DNA of 64,000 bases from Aurantiochytrium sp. KH105 (GCA_003116975.1 BGKB01000022.1:372001-436000), one strand, 5' to 3'; shown: positions 1 through 10,236, counted from the stretch's first letter. Notes: generated from the sequence alone by a model not told the origin. A program made the numbers and translations.

Positions 1-787
1 CATGACGCTGTTTGCGCTGGAGGACATGCGGGAGAACAAGCTGCACGCGCTGGTATCGTCGGTGCAGGTGGCCTTTCGTGCGTGGAAGGCGCGCAAGATG
101 CTCAAGGAGCTGCGGGATCGCTCGATGAGTCTGTTTAGCGGCCAGAAGCGCCGTGGTGGCTCGTTCCGCGTGTACTTTTTGGGAGATTACATTCGTGTCA
201 AGGAGCATCCGAGCGTGCTCGCGGCCGCGGGGGGCGAGACGATTTTGTTTGCTGACACGGTCGACAAGATTAACCGCAGCTGCAAGGCACAGGTACGTCT
301 ATGCGTGCTGACGACGGCTCATCTTCTCGTGCTGCGGGCCAAGGCGGATAAGCAGCAAAAGGGCGCCTTCGAATTTGCAGGTATCTCGCGCAAGGTGGCG
401 CTCGCGGACCTAGCGACGGCGACGCTATCGACATTTGCTGACGGCTTTGTCGCGCTCGACGTCAAGGGGGGTGCGCAAGCGACGATCTTTTTGCACTCTG
501 CTCGCAAGGCGGAGATCATTACGCTGCTCAAGGGCCAATGTCCCGGGTTGGAGTTGCGTTTCCAGGACAGTTTCCAGTACGTTTCGTACAAGCCGTCGCT
601 GTTTGGAGGTCGGTCGACGACGGGCCCCACGGAGTCGCGCACTTTGGTGTTCAACGAGTCGGCGGGCAAGATCGATGCCGCGAGCATGCCCAAGATTGCC
701 TATGCCAAGGCGCAGCACGCCGTCAATGTGCAGATTCCGCCCACCATGGGTTCTCGTGCGCTCATCCAACTTTCGCACGCGGCCTGA
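1..787 (+). CDS. Class I myosin, C-terminal tail (5' partial)
   Basis: The open frame enters from the left edge and ends at the TGA at 785-787; the motor domain lies outside the window. Counting from the ATG at position 2, residues about 18-35 form an IQ-like light-chain site (VAFRAWKARK). From about residue 46 to 230 there is a TH1 tail-homology domain. Typical landmarks are FLGDYIRVKEHP, the KINRSCKAQVR stretch with its basic patch, and the DGFVALDV strand. TH1 domains bind acidic phospholipids and tether myosin-I motors to membranes during endocytosis and cortical actin work. The frame stops soon after TH1, with no SH3 domain, so this looks like a short-tailed class I myosin. The family call is secure; the subclass is not decidable from the tail. 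Confidence 0.88.
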   Translation, partial: MTLFALEDMRENKLHALVSSVQVAFRAWKARKMLKELRDRSMSLFSGQKRRGGSFRVYFLGDYIRVKEHPSVLAAAGGETILFADTVDKINRSCKAQVRLCVLTTAHLLVLRAKADKQQKGAFEFAGISRKVALADLATATLSTFADGFVALDVKGGAQATIFLHSARKAEIITLLKGQCPGLELRFQDSFQYVSYKPSLFGGRSTTGPTESRTLVFNESAGKIDAASMPKIAYAKAQHAVNVQIPPTMGSRALIQLSHAA

Positions 788-2036
788 TTTCGTCAATTGA
801 AATTAGGATAATCTCACCTCTTTCGTTCCTTTTTGTCTTGCTTGCTGATTTCCAAGGACGCAGGGTTTGATAAAATGCTGTAGACGTGTTGATTGTCCCT
901 GTTGAGCTTGTCTCCAAAAACTTCGGAAATGAGAGAGAGAGAGAGACAGAGAAAGAGATAGTAAATCCGGAGGGAGGACGAGGATGGTCCTTTTTGCTTC
1001 CATCTGTCTCATAATGTTCATAATCCGACTCAACATTGTGAAGAAGAAGGAGCTCGCTCGCTCGCATAGTATACTTTTTGCTTTCATCAAGTCTCATCTC
1101 ACGTTTTGTCCTGTATTATCTTCACCATGCGACTTCACTACTTCATGGAGTTGAAACAAAAGAAGGAGGAGCTCACTCGCTTTATACCAGAGGCCGAGCA
1201 GAGGCACCCAAATGTTGATTGAAGACCAATCATGAAATTGATGGTGGCGCGAAAGGAGATAAATAGCAACCAGACTCTGATGTGACACAGACACAACCGG
1301 TTTTTGACAATTTTTTTTCTTCTGCCGAATGAATAAATGATTTCGGAGCGGAGCGGTGTGGCAAGCGCGCGGCGCCTCACCTCTCTCTGCTGCTGCCAAC
1401 GCGTCTGGAATGGACTCGGAGGCTATTTTGCAGACCACACCAACACATCCGGAATGGATTTACAGGCTGGGACCTCCGATGATGCGCTCTTGTAAGCGCT
1501 TTCACGGCACATACTTTGCACCCGCTCCGACGCCGGCGCGTCAGCCTGCAGGGCCGCAGCCCAACCGCCGCGGATCCAGCCCGAGCCGGCGCGGTGGTAT
1601 ACGTACACCCGCATGCGCGCATGCATGCATTCATGCATGTGTGTGCGTGGCCGGCAAGGAAGGACTCGAGAGGTGTCCGTCCACTCCGCTGCCGCCGCGC
1701 ATTGCTCTTGGCGGGAGCTTTTGCCACCGGCCACGCTGCGACAGTGCGGGCGACGGACCGACCAACCGACACACAGGCTCTTGCCCTAACCGTCATCGCG
1801 CCCTTGCAGTGCAGGCGGCAGCCCGTCACGCTCTCAATCGGGCCGGGCGGGTGCGGACGCGAAGCGCTGCAGGCTCTTTATGTCGTGTGCATGCGCGTCA
1901 ACGTCTCGTCGTGTCGTCGGGTCCGAGGCACTCGTTCTCTGCGTCGCGTCGTGTCGCGTCGCGTCGCGTCGAATCGCGTTACGTTGCATCGCGTCTCGCC
2001 CGCGGGTTTTAGCGTTGACTCGAAGCTACTTCGGAC
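788..2036. other. Gene-free stretch downstream of the myosin gene
   Basis: No convincing coding frame. It holds the myosin 3' end, a GA dinucleotide tract at 931-946, a moderately AT-rich part to about 1330, then GC-rich sequence ending in imperfect GCGTC-type pentamers (1941-1995). Confidence 0.6.
1941..1995. repeat. Imperfect GCGTC pentanucleotide repeat
   Basis: About eleven consecutive five-base units of the form GCGTC, with single-base variants, lie just left of the inverted-repeat element. Confidence 0.8.
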
Positions 2037-2039
2037 TAA

Positions 2040-2084
2040 GAGCAATCGCAATAAGCCGCTTTTTGGCGCCAAAAGCCAAAAATT
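2040..2084 (+). repeat. Left terminal inverted repeat of the MITE
   Basis: 45 bases, perfectly matching the reverse complement of 2614-2658. The flanking TAA at 2037-2039 is half of the target-site duplication. Confidence 0.92.
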
Positions 2085-2613
2085 AATTAGAGCACAAGCA
2101 GGCAATAACGTAGACAATTGTTTACAAAAAGTTAATATTTCCGAGCGGCAAAATCGGGCATTCTTTTTGGGACTCAACGTCACGGTCCCTCCTTGCGTAC
2201 GATAAGACGTACGGTAGCGATGGCTAAGTTTATCCTAGTCTAATGACCACTCGGGCTGCCAGTGCCAGTGCAGGAGAATTGAGCAGTACAAGCAATGACT
2301 CTGCAATCGCACAAAAAACCTCGAACGATGACGCCACCGGCCGCGTGCACTGCCTGCAATATCTGCTTTGTCGATCGATTTGGAGCGCAGCTCTGCAATC
2401 CAATGCACTACAGAAGGATCATGTTTCTCTTGTCGTTAGGCTAGGAAATGCTAGAGTTCTCATGAGAACGTGGGTACACACCACAGATTATCCTCGCATA
2501 TCATATGGAGTTACCTTAAAGAAAATTGAAAGAAATTCTTAAAACCTGAGCCATGCTGGCCAGCATGGCTCCGTCGGTAAAACTTTTTTTTAGAGTCATC
2601 TTCCAAGAAGCCA

Positions 2614-2658
2614 AATTTTTGGCTTTTGGCGCCAAAAAGCGGCTTATTGCGATTGCTC
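2614..2658 (-). repeat. Right terminal inverted repeat of the MITE
   Basis: 45 bases, perfectly matching the reverse complement of 2040-2084. The TAA at 2659-2661 is the second half of the target-site duplication. Confidence 0.92.
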
Positions 2659-5137
2659 TAACTCGGGTGCATCATCGCCACAGTCCGCCGCGTACACAAA
2701 ACCGCGCCGGACTGTGGCCAGTCTGCCTCGCCCCACATGCGGAGCAAACACACAGCGCGCAGCTTCTCGCGCGTGTGGGCACGTGGCCCTCCGCCACGTG
2801 CCGCGCCCGCGGTTTTCCCCCACGTTTCCCCTTCCCTCTCACCCGCACTGTGCGTGTGGGGACCAGTCTTTGAACCGCTTGCTCCGCTGCGGCGTACGGT
2901 TCGCGTCAGCGCTTCCAAGCACAAAGCTGCTGCGGAAGCAAGGACGTAAGCAGGCTGCTCTCCGTCGACCCCGCCTGGCTGTGGCTGCTGCACTGTAGAC
3001 GCCAGCCCCCGCCCTACACCCGCGCACACCGCGCGCACGGTGTTTGGTCTCGCTGCGGGTGCTGCGGTGGGAGGCAGAAGCTGCCGCAGTGCGGCGGGTC
3101 TGTTCGCGGGCGCGCCCGGTGCGGAAGTTGCCCGCGAACGGGGAGAAGCTGCGCTGCTTCTGCGCTGCTTCTGCGCGCAAGCCGCCAGCTTCTTTCTCCC
3201 TTCTACCTCTTCCGCATTCCTGCCAGTGCGCGCGCGTGTGCGCGAGTACTACGCCAAGCTGCTGCAGTGCCTCGTTCCGCTCCGCGGCGAGCCAGGTCCC
3301 CAGGCCGCAGCAGCTGCACTGCTGCAGCTGCAGCAGCGAGCGACCCTGGGTGGCGCTGTCGCTCGCGAACTCACTGGCAGCAGGGTCTCGCCGCGACACT
3401 GCGACTTCGCGCGTACGTACTTGCGGAGCTTGGTTAAGCCCGGGCTTCGAGGGCAACGGACATGGGCGGACCGGCCGCGGTCCGGCTGCAGTCCGAGGTC
3501 CCGGGTCCTGACCCGCGACAGCGACAACGACCAGCGACCGCGACCCCGTTCCATTTATTTCCCCCTTGGTATTGTAGCAGAATGGGCTTGATTTACCTTA
3601 TCCGGCCGCCGTGGTTGCCGGCTGCGGTCGACGGAGAGCCTGCGTGCGACTGGTGGCTGCTGCCTGCCTGGGTCAGGCGCGGTCAGGCCGCCGCGGCGCC
3701 GTGTGCTGCCACTGCTGGCATGAATTCGTGGCCGCACGGCAGCACGCATGGGCGCGGCCTGGATCCGATGCGGCGCGGGACGAGGCATGACGCAACGCGG
3801 GTCCTGAGTTCGCGGGGCCGACGCCTGGACCGGCCGACACGCACAGCTGTGGGGGCGTGAGATGTCTGGCTGCCGCGTTCCGCCTTCGTGCCTCGATGTC
3901 TCGTCTCCTTCTTCTTTTTTTCAAGTTTTTATTCCCTCCCGGCTCCATTCTTCGCTCGCTACCTCCTCCCTTCGCGGGCGGTCCGGACTTCTGCGCGGGG
4001 CGCGGGGCCCGTCTCGCTCCGTCCTTGCTCGCTTCGTTGCGCCGCGACGGCGGCAGGCCTGTTTCTCTTTCGCATCCTTCTGGCTGCCGGACTGTCAGTC
4101 GCGCGAGGGGTGCGGCTGTGGCGTGCGCACCTCGAACGAGGCGGACTAGGCTCGTGCCATACCTGCGTTTGGTCTTCGCTTCCTTTCAAAGGCTCCCGCG
4201 CCTGGCTGCTTTGCCTCGGGAACGAGGTTTCGTTCATTCTTTGTTTGGACGGGCCTAGATTACTTTCGAATGCCACAGGGAAGAAAGAAAGAGGGAGCGA
4301 AGCAAGCTAGCTCGCAGCGGCGGGGAGGGCAAGGGCACCCGGCGGCGGCTGGCTCGCACCCGGCGCGGCGCGGCCGCCTGCCAGGCCGGACACCTGTGAA
4401 GGTCAAGACTCGGGGGCGCCGCCGCCAGAAGCAGCTGCAGCAGGCTGGCTGGCCGGCCGCTGGGCAGGGCAGCTTCGTTCGCCCTGACCCAGCTGGCTGG
4501 CGCGGCGTTGGCCTCGCTCGGTCCGGCCAACAGCTGGCTGGCCGGCTGGCTGCGAAAGAAGGGGAGAGAGAAGGTGAGAACGAAAGAAGGCCGCCCGAGA
4601 ACTTCCCGCGCAAGGCGGCATACGACGGGGCGGTTTCTCGTCGCGAGGACTTGCGCGAAACCCCTTCGCGAAGGTGCGGCGACCCCATTCATCAGGTCAC
4701 CACATCCTCGCGCTGGGGGGCTGCGCGCAAGTCGAGAGGGAGACGCTGAGCATCCGTCCCGCAGCGTCATCGCCGCGCGACCGCTCGTTGAAGAGGCGGC
4801 GGCGACCCCTCAGCTGCCCGCAGCGTCCCGCAGCATGTGCGTGCGGCAAGGACGGGGGGGGCCGGCCGCGGTGTCTGCGCAAGCGCAGAGTGGGCGGGAT
4901 TCGGCGCGCAGACGGCGGCAGTGCGGCTTTCGGGACGTTGGGGCCCCACAGTGATGGGTCCAGCGGCGAGCGAGAGGGAGAGCGATGGCCAGTGGCCGGC
5001 CTGCCGGCCCGCGCTGCCGACGCGGCGAGGCGAAGCTTTCCGCCGAGCGCTGCGCAGCGCAGCGCGCAGACAACCCCTCGCCGGCGCCCGTTCCGTCCGT
5101 CCGTGGAGCCAGGGGCGAGGAGAAGAAGCCTGCAGGC

Positions 5138-5181
5138 GAATGCGAATGCGAATGCGAAGAAGAAGAAGAAGAAGAAGAAGA
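5138..5181. repeat. GAATGC and GAA microsatellite
   Basis: Tandem GAATGC hexamers run directly into a GAA trinucleotide tract (5156-5181). Confidence 0.85.
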
Positions 5182-5287
5182 TCCGTTCCGCTGGTCGGTG
5201 GCGGCGCGGCGGCAGCGCAGAGCAGCGCAGAGCAGTGCAGGCGGCGCCCCCGGCCCGTCCACCACGGGCGAAATAAAAACCCGACAG

Positions 5288-5316
5288 AAAAGAAAAGAAA
5301 AGAAAAGAAAAGAAAG
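5288..5316. repeat. AAAAG pentanucleotide repeat
   Basis: Five tandem AAAAG-type units; the same unit recurs at 8848-8890. Confidence 0.85.
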
Positions 5317-5605
5317 CGGAAAAGAAACCTGCCTGCCCGAGAGCGGCCGGGCAAGATGCCGGAGACGAGGATGCAGCCTCCTTTGGTACTGTCGCGATAC
5401 AGTTGGCGGACGGCGCGCAGCTGGGCCCGGCCGGGAAGCGGCGTCCGCGAAGAAGCGAGGCGCGAGTCGCTGCGGCCGGCCGCGGACAGGCGGGAGGGAG
5501 GGCCTGGTCTCCCGGGCTGTCCGGCCGGCCGCGAGGCGCAAGACGCAGAGCGAGCTCGGATTTGGACTCTCCCTCGCGCGAGAGGGCGGCGCCGGAGGCG
5601 GAGGC

Positions 5606-5647
5606 AGGAAGAAAGGAGGGAAGGAGGGAAGGAAGGAAGGAAGGAGG
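5606..5647. repeat. GGAA/GGGA purine repeat
   Basis: Imperfect tetranucleotide GGAA and GGGA units make a pure purine tract on the plus strand. Confidence 0.8.
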
Positions 5648-6070
5648 TCTTCCCAGGGCTCCCTCGCAGGCAGGCAGGCAGGCGTGAGCGTGTGATGCGA
5701 TCGAGGAACGGCGCCGTCCTCGCGAGGGAGCGAAAAAGCGCGCGAGCGCCGCACCGTTCGCAGCTGAGCTTTCCGAGGGAAAAGGGCTTCGAGACGAATC
5801 GAAATGAAATCCAACGAAATGAAATGAAATCCTGACGTGAGGTGAACCACATTGGCTGGTTAGGCAAAGGAAAGAACAAACGAACGAACGAACGAAAGAA
5901 AAAATGGAAAAAAAAAAGAAAAAAAAAGAAAAGAAAGAACAACTTGAAAGAAAGGGCAACTGCGACCTGCCGCGCCCCGCGAAGCGGCCTCCAAGAAAGC
6001 AAGGAAGGAAGGCTGGCAGGAAGGAATGAAGCAAGGAGGGAAGACAGGAAGGAAGCCGCGACCGGCGCCT

Positions 6071-6158
6071 GCGACGCGACGCGACGCGACGACGGGTGCA
6101 GCTCAGCTCAGCTCAGCGCAGCTCAGCGCAGCGCAGCGCAGCGCAGCGCAGCGCAGCG
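6071..6158. repeat. GCGAC then CAGCT/CAGCG pentanucleotide repeats
   Basis: Tandem GCGAC units are followed by CAGCT units that change into CAGCG units, all keeping a five-base period. Confidence 0.88.
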
Positions 6159-6640
6159 AGGCCGGTTTGAACCCGCGCGCTCGCTTGTTTTCCTTCCTCC
6201 CATTTTCCTTCCCTTTCCTTTTCTTCTCCTCTTTTCCTTTTTTCTCAGTCCTGCTCACAATTCCGCCGCACCGCTGCTGCTCACGCCGCCGCCGCCTGCC
6301 GCGACCTGCCGAGCGTCTGCGCCGCGTCCACGTGGACGCGCCGCGAAGAGCGCCGCGCGAGCTGCCCGGCGAGCGAGCAGCCGGGGCCGACGGAGGCAGC
6401 GAGCCAGCCAGCCAGCTGCCAGCTGCAGCCAGGTGCAGGTGCAGCCGCTGCCGTGAGAGCGCGGACGGCGAGTCCAGAGTCCGAAAGGGCGCCCCGCCAC
6501 CGGCCTGCCCAGCTGCCTGCCGTTCGCTCGACGGGTCGTTCGAAGCGGTTCGAGGCGCCTCTCCTCGGCGCGCGAGGCAGACTGGGAAAGCAGCGCGCAG
6601 GGAGGGGTTGCTGGCGGCAGCCGCGCGCGCGACGCAGAGA

Positions 6641-6664
6641 CAGGCAGGCAGGCAGGCAGGCAGA
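6641..6664. repeat. GGCA tetranucleotide repeat
   Basis: About six tandem CAGG/GGCA units. Confidence 0.85.
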
Positions 6665-6897
6665 CGCAGACGGGCTGCGCCGCGCGAAGCCGGGCAGGCA
6701 GAGGAGAGAGCGGGAGCGTCCGTCCACCTCCCTGAGCGCATCGACGCATCAGGGCATACATTCAAACATCCATCCGTCAAGCCATCCGTCCAGAGCGCCG
6801 CCTTCGACCACCCGCCCGCCCCAGCGAAGCGGAGCGGAGCGAGACGCGGCAGCGCAGGGGCAGAGCGGCAAGTCGTCCGACCGGCCGGCCGGCGAGC

Positions 6898-6898
6898 C

Positions 6899-6931
<33 letters not shown>

Positions 6932-6932
6932 G
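6898..6932. repeat. CAGA tetranucleotide repeat
   Basis: About eight to nine perfect tandem CAGA units. Confidence 0.9.
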
Positions 6933-7889
6933 CGCGAGCTTGAGAGTTCGAGAGTCTCGTCTGGTCTCGTCGAGACCGGCCTCGTGGCAGCCTCGATCTA
7001 GCTCGTCTCCCTTCGCCTCCATACGGTCGACCCGCTCCGGCGCAGGCCAGGGCTCCCGCGCGCGGGGAAGAACGAGCAGCAGCGGCCGCTGGAACCTAAG
7101 CCGTGCTTGCGCTCCCAGTTCGCGCACGCGGCTCGCGGTATTAAATTAGGGAACGAGCTCGTGCTCGTGTTCGCGCTCGTTGCGCTGGACACGGTCGCGG
7201 CTGCCTCGAAGGCGCACATTTGCGCATTCGCACAGCGGGGCTCATTCGCACAGCCTCGCGCGCTCCCATTCCATTCCATCCCATCCCATCCCGTCGTCGC
7301 ATTCCTGCATCCGTCCTCGCACTCGCCCCCGATCGAGCCAGCGAAGAAGCACGGCACACAGCACCGCAACAAAGAAGCAAGCAAGCGCTCCATCAAAGCG
7401 GACTCACCGGTCTCCTCCATCTCCGCCGTGCGACATTTCATCCCGGCGAGCCCTCGCCGTCGCCTTCGCGCTCCACGGCCGGCCCCATCAAACGATCGAT
7501 CGCTCTCTCGCGCCGCCTCCCCCACTCACTCACCTAAACCCCGCGCCCTTCCTGCACCCGGCCGCGCCCGCGCCGACCGATCGCGCGCGCGTACCTCGCC
7601 CGCTTAGGTGAGCGAGCCGGCGTTATCGAGCGCGTGCACAGCCTGCGCGAGCAAGCGAGAGGCGCTGGTACGTACTGTCCGTTCCGGCGCGCGTCGCTCG
7701 TGCTGGGACCGTAACAGGTGCACGCACGAAGCAAGCAGTGCAAGGACTGCGAGCCCGCACTGCAATCGCGGGGCCTCGAGGAAGCTGGCTGGCTAGCTGG
7801 CGAGCCAGCAGACCAGGAACAGACGAGACAGCCGAGACAGCCCGCGAGGCCTCTGCAGGGCCGCGCGAGAGACCAGGCAGCGGCGCGCG

Positions 7890-7930
7890 GAGCAGAGCGG
7901 AGCGGAGCAGAACAGAGCAGAGCAGAGCAG
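7890..7930. repeat. GAGCG/GAGCA pentanucleotide repeat abutting a start codon
   Basis: Five-base units (AGCGG, AGCAG, AGAAC variants) run up to the ATG at 7932. They would lie in the 5' leader of that gene's mRNA. A very similar array sits in front of the gene at 47136. Confidence 0.85.
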
Positions 7931-7931
7931 G

Positions 7932-8516
7932 ATGAGCCGCGCGGCCACGGCAGTGCCGGCGACGGGGATCCCGGCGAGGACGGGCGCGCACAAGCGGCGG
8001 AGGTCGCTGACGCTCGAGGTGCGCACGCTCCAGGATAAGCGGACGCGCTGCGAGCAGGGCATCCTGAAACTCTCGGGCGCGGCGCGCCTCGCGGAGGAAC
8101 AGTACCAAAAGGTCATTGACGGACACGCGTGCTCGCTCTGCAAACGCGCAGACCACGCGCCGGAAGCCGCCAAGCTAGCAGAGGGCCGCCTCGAACGCAC
8201 CCTCGACATGTGCGAAAAAACAGTTAGCAACTACCTCTCGAAACACCGCTCCTGCATCACCGAGCTTGCAATGCTCACCGGCAAATCACAGCTCGAGAGC
8301 ACGCGCGACAAGATGCACACCGATGAGTGGTGCTCCTTTGAATTCAAAAAGGGCAAGGTCGCCACGCTCCGAGAGCAAAAGGTGCAGAGCCTTAAAGCCC
8401 AGTCCTGCGTTGTCTGTGGCTCCAAGCTCACCAACCTCGCCCAATTTCTCAGCTCGGTCGATCGTCAGGTTTGCGCGCTCGAGTCAGAGCTCCACGTGCA
8501 CTCGAACGGCCTCTGA
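7932..8516 (+). CDS. Small basic coiled-coil-like protein with two CxxC pairs
   Basis: 194 residues; I do not recognise the family. Two CxxC pairs, CSLC at residues 67-70 and CVVC at 159-162, flank a mostly charged, probably helical middle section. Single cysteines occur at 40, 94, 108, 134 and 181. The spacing suggests that two distant halves could join to bind one zinc ion, or that two chains could pair through zinc. The N-terminus is basic (HKRRR at 20-24), compatible with nuclear location. The start is the first ATG after a pentanucleotide array. Composition and sensible secondary structure argue for a real gene. There is no signal peptide or membrane segment. Function unknown. Confidence 0.68.
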   Translation: MSRAATAVPATGIPARTGAHKRRRSLTLEVRTLQDKRTRCEQGILKLSGAARLAEEQYQKVIDGHACSLCKRADHAPEAAKLAEGRLERTLDMCEKTVSNYLSKHRSCITELAMLTGKSQLESTRDKMHTDEWCSFEFKKGKVATLREQKVQSLKAQSCVVCGSKLTNLAQFLSSVDRQVCALESELHVHSNGL

Positions 8517-8704
8517 GCGAGCGCTCTAGTACGACTGACTTGATACTCTTCAAGCTTTTTTGTATGGGTTCGCGGATTTTTTCAGACCCCTCTCAGCAGA
8601 CGGACGCTCGACTCCAGCTGGCTTTAGGAAGCCTGCTCGGGTCGCACTCGTCTGTCCGTCTGTGAGAAAACCACTTTGTAGACATTTCTGTACACGTAAT
8701 CAAG

Positions 8705-8793
8705 ATAAACCTCATGTGACATCATTACCAATCAGCAGCAAATCATCATCTGGGTACTTGCTTTCTCCTCGAAATAAACTTCATGTGACATCA
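8705..8793. repeat. Two 20-base direct repeats 69 bp apart
   Basis: 8705-8724 and 8774-8793 share the core TCATGTGACATCA and differ at one base. They lie about 190 bases downstream of a stop codon. Role unknown. Confidence 0.75.
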
Positions 8794-8847
8794 GAGCATC
8801 GTTCATGCGCTTTCTACTTGAAACAAACATACATAACACACCCCGGG

Positions 8848-8890
8848 AAAAGAAAAGAAAAGAAAAGAAAAGAAAAGAAAAGAAAAAAAA
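8848..8890. repeat. AAAAG pentanucleotide repeat
   Basis: About eight tandem AAAAG units with a longer A run at the right end. Confidence 0.9.
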
Positions 8891-9585
8891 GTGAGAGATT
8901 TGTTCGCACAGAGCAGTCAGTATGAGGCAGAAAATAAATTTCTTTTCTTCTCCCGGTCTTGCTCTTGTTATAGATAACCAATGATTGGTTCACAACAACT
9001 TTGCCAACGTTTCGCATTTTGCAAATTGGATTTTGGATCCTCACAGACAAATAGGCTTGGAGAGCTCATCATGACAATTGGCTGGTGCATACCAGGCTTC
9101 CCTCCCATCGGAGCAGACTTCAACTCGTTATTTCGAAGTCGCTGACAATCTGTAGCGCCAAATTTATACGAATGTATCACTTTGAAGAGTCGTCAGCATT
9201 ACTATTCTCTTTCGAAACAGAATAGAAACTCGTTTCATCGGCGCGCTCGCGTGTTGCTGATTGGTGTGCCGTATAATCAACAACCAAATTCGGACAATCT
9301 CCTTTCTTCGCAGAAGTAGACCAAGATGAGAATGGCCTAAAAGCTCATATGCGCGAACAGCAGTTCGTTGGTCCGTGTGCCTACTGATATGAAAAAGCCA
9401 ATTTTACCCGTCAAACAATCAAAGCACCCACTTCCATCGCGTCGGTAGCTCACATGCGCAAGATATCGCAAACGAGGACATGATGACCCGTTCGCCTCAC
9501 GAAACAGAAACAGAAAACCCATTCCTGCTCAAAAATGTCGAAGAGCATTGCACAATACTTTTGGTGGTTTACACAGAACCCACTT

Positions 9586-10236
9586 TCATGGCGCCGAAAG
9601 CTCGCATGCGCCCAGGACGCGTTGCAGCCGCGTCAGAAACGCCCCATCGCCTCGCGTCTGCTGTCGGTCAGCAAGCTTGCGAAGCGATTTTGCCAAACGG
9701 AGTCTCGAACAACATCGCCGGGTCCAGTACGCATCTACTTCGAGGCAGTCCTCTAAAATGCAGATCGCAAGCTCACTTTGCGGGACAATTTCAACGTGCT
9801 TCTTATTCGCGATGTCAGCGAGCACAGCAGCTTCGGCGGCGAGGGCCGCGCCAAGAGCCGTCATGAGAAAGTCCGTCTCGCGCAGCATACACCGCCTCAT
9901 GCGCGCGTCCACGCAGACCCAGCGAGCGCATTCCAAAGCGAGCGGGCTAGTGGCCAGGCCGTGTTCCAGCACGCTCCCAAGCGCCGTGAAGACGGCCATT
10001 CTTTGCGCGCCGGGCTCCAAAACATCTGGCACGACCGCCGCCGCAACACGCAGGTCTTGCACCGTACGCATCGCGAGCAAACCGCGCAGCAGACGTTCCG
10101 CCTCGGCGGCAGCGAACCCTGCCGCAAGGTACGCCGCGTCGGCCTTGGCCACGACCTCTTCGCTTGCACCTTCGCCGGCCGAAGACCCGCTTCCTGCGCG
10201 GCACAGACCGCGCGCGGCCGTCGCCAGCGGCACCAT
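9586..10236 (-). CDS. Possible helix-rich protein of unknown function
   Basis: An open frame on the reverse strand, 216 residues from the ATG at 10236. The same frame stays open to 10593, but that upstream part reads as low-complexity sequence, so I prefer the internal start. The translation is alanine- and leucine-rich with repeated amphipathic helices, for example AAGFAAAEAERLLRGLLAM and the stretch around VFTALGSVLEHGL. This looks like an alpha-solenoid fragment, but I cannot assign a family. Competing frames of similar length overlap it on the plus strand, which weakens the call. It would be transcribed divergently from the PWWP gene at 10653. Confidence 0.38.
   Translation of the reverse strand: MVPLATAARGLCRAGSGSSAGEGASEEVVAKADAAYLAAGFAAAEAERLLRGLLAMRTVQDLRVAAAVVPDVLEPGAQRMAVFTALGSVLEHGLATSPLALECARWVCVDARMRRCMLRETDFLMTALGAALAAEAAVLADIANKKHVEIVPQSELAICILEDCLEVDAYWTRRCCSRLRLAKSLRKLADRQQTRGDGAFLTRLQRVLGACELSAP

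Larger units (their letters stand above)
2040..2658. mobile_element. Non-autonomous DNA transposon (MITE-like), 619 bp, PIF/Harbinger-like ends
   Basis: The first 45 bases (2040-2084) and the last 45 bases (2614-2658) are perfect reverse complements. The outer tip reads GAGCAATCGCAATAAGCCGC. The element is bracketed by a TAA duplication at 2037-2039 and 2659-2661. Long terminal inverted repeats with a three-base TA-rich target duplication are typical of PIF/Harbinger-type elements. The interior, including a 99-codon frame at 2243-2542, shows no transposase motif. It would therefore depend on an enzyme encoded elsewhere. Each repeat contains the 14-bp palindrome TTTTGGCGCCAAAA. Perfect identity of the two ends suggests fairly recent activity. 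The element itself is directly visible; the superfamily is inferred. Confidence 0.85.
2662..7931. other. Long GC-rich, microsatellite-rich gene-free stretch
   Basis: Long frames run open on both strands here (for example about 4700-6030 on the reverse strand). Their translations are low-complexity Arg/Ala/Ser/Pro strings from GC-rich sequence lacking stops, with no recognisable domain. The sequence is crowded with short repeats, listed separately. The last part (about 7600-7931) is probably the promoter and leader of the gene at 7932. Confidence 0.6.
8517..9585. other. Intergenic stretch with short direct repeats
   Basis: No gene seen. It is more AT-rich than the preceding block. It contains an AAAAG pentamer tract (8848-8890), a near-identical 20-base pair at 8705-8724 and 8774-8793, and a degenerate 33-base pair at 9427-9459 and 9579-9611. 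Confidence 0.6.

Noticed and set aside
2243-2542. 99-codon frame inside the MITE as a transposase remnant
   Set aside because: No helix-turn-helix or DDE motif is visible, and the length is expected by chance.
4697-6034. Reverse-strand open frame of 445 codons, with rivals on both strands
   Set aside because: The translation is a patchwork of Ser/Phe/Leu and Arg/Pro runs produced by purine and pyrimidine microsatellites, with no domain. Several frames are open at once, as expected in GC-rich sequence.
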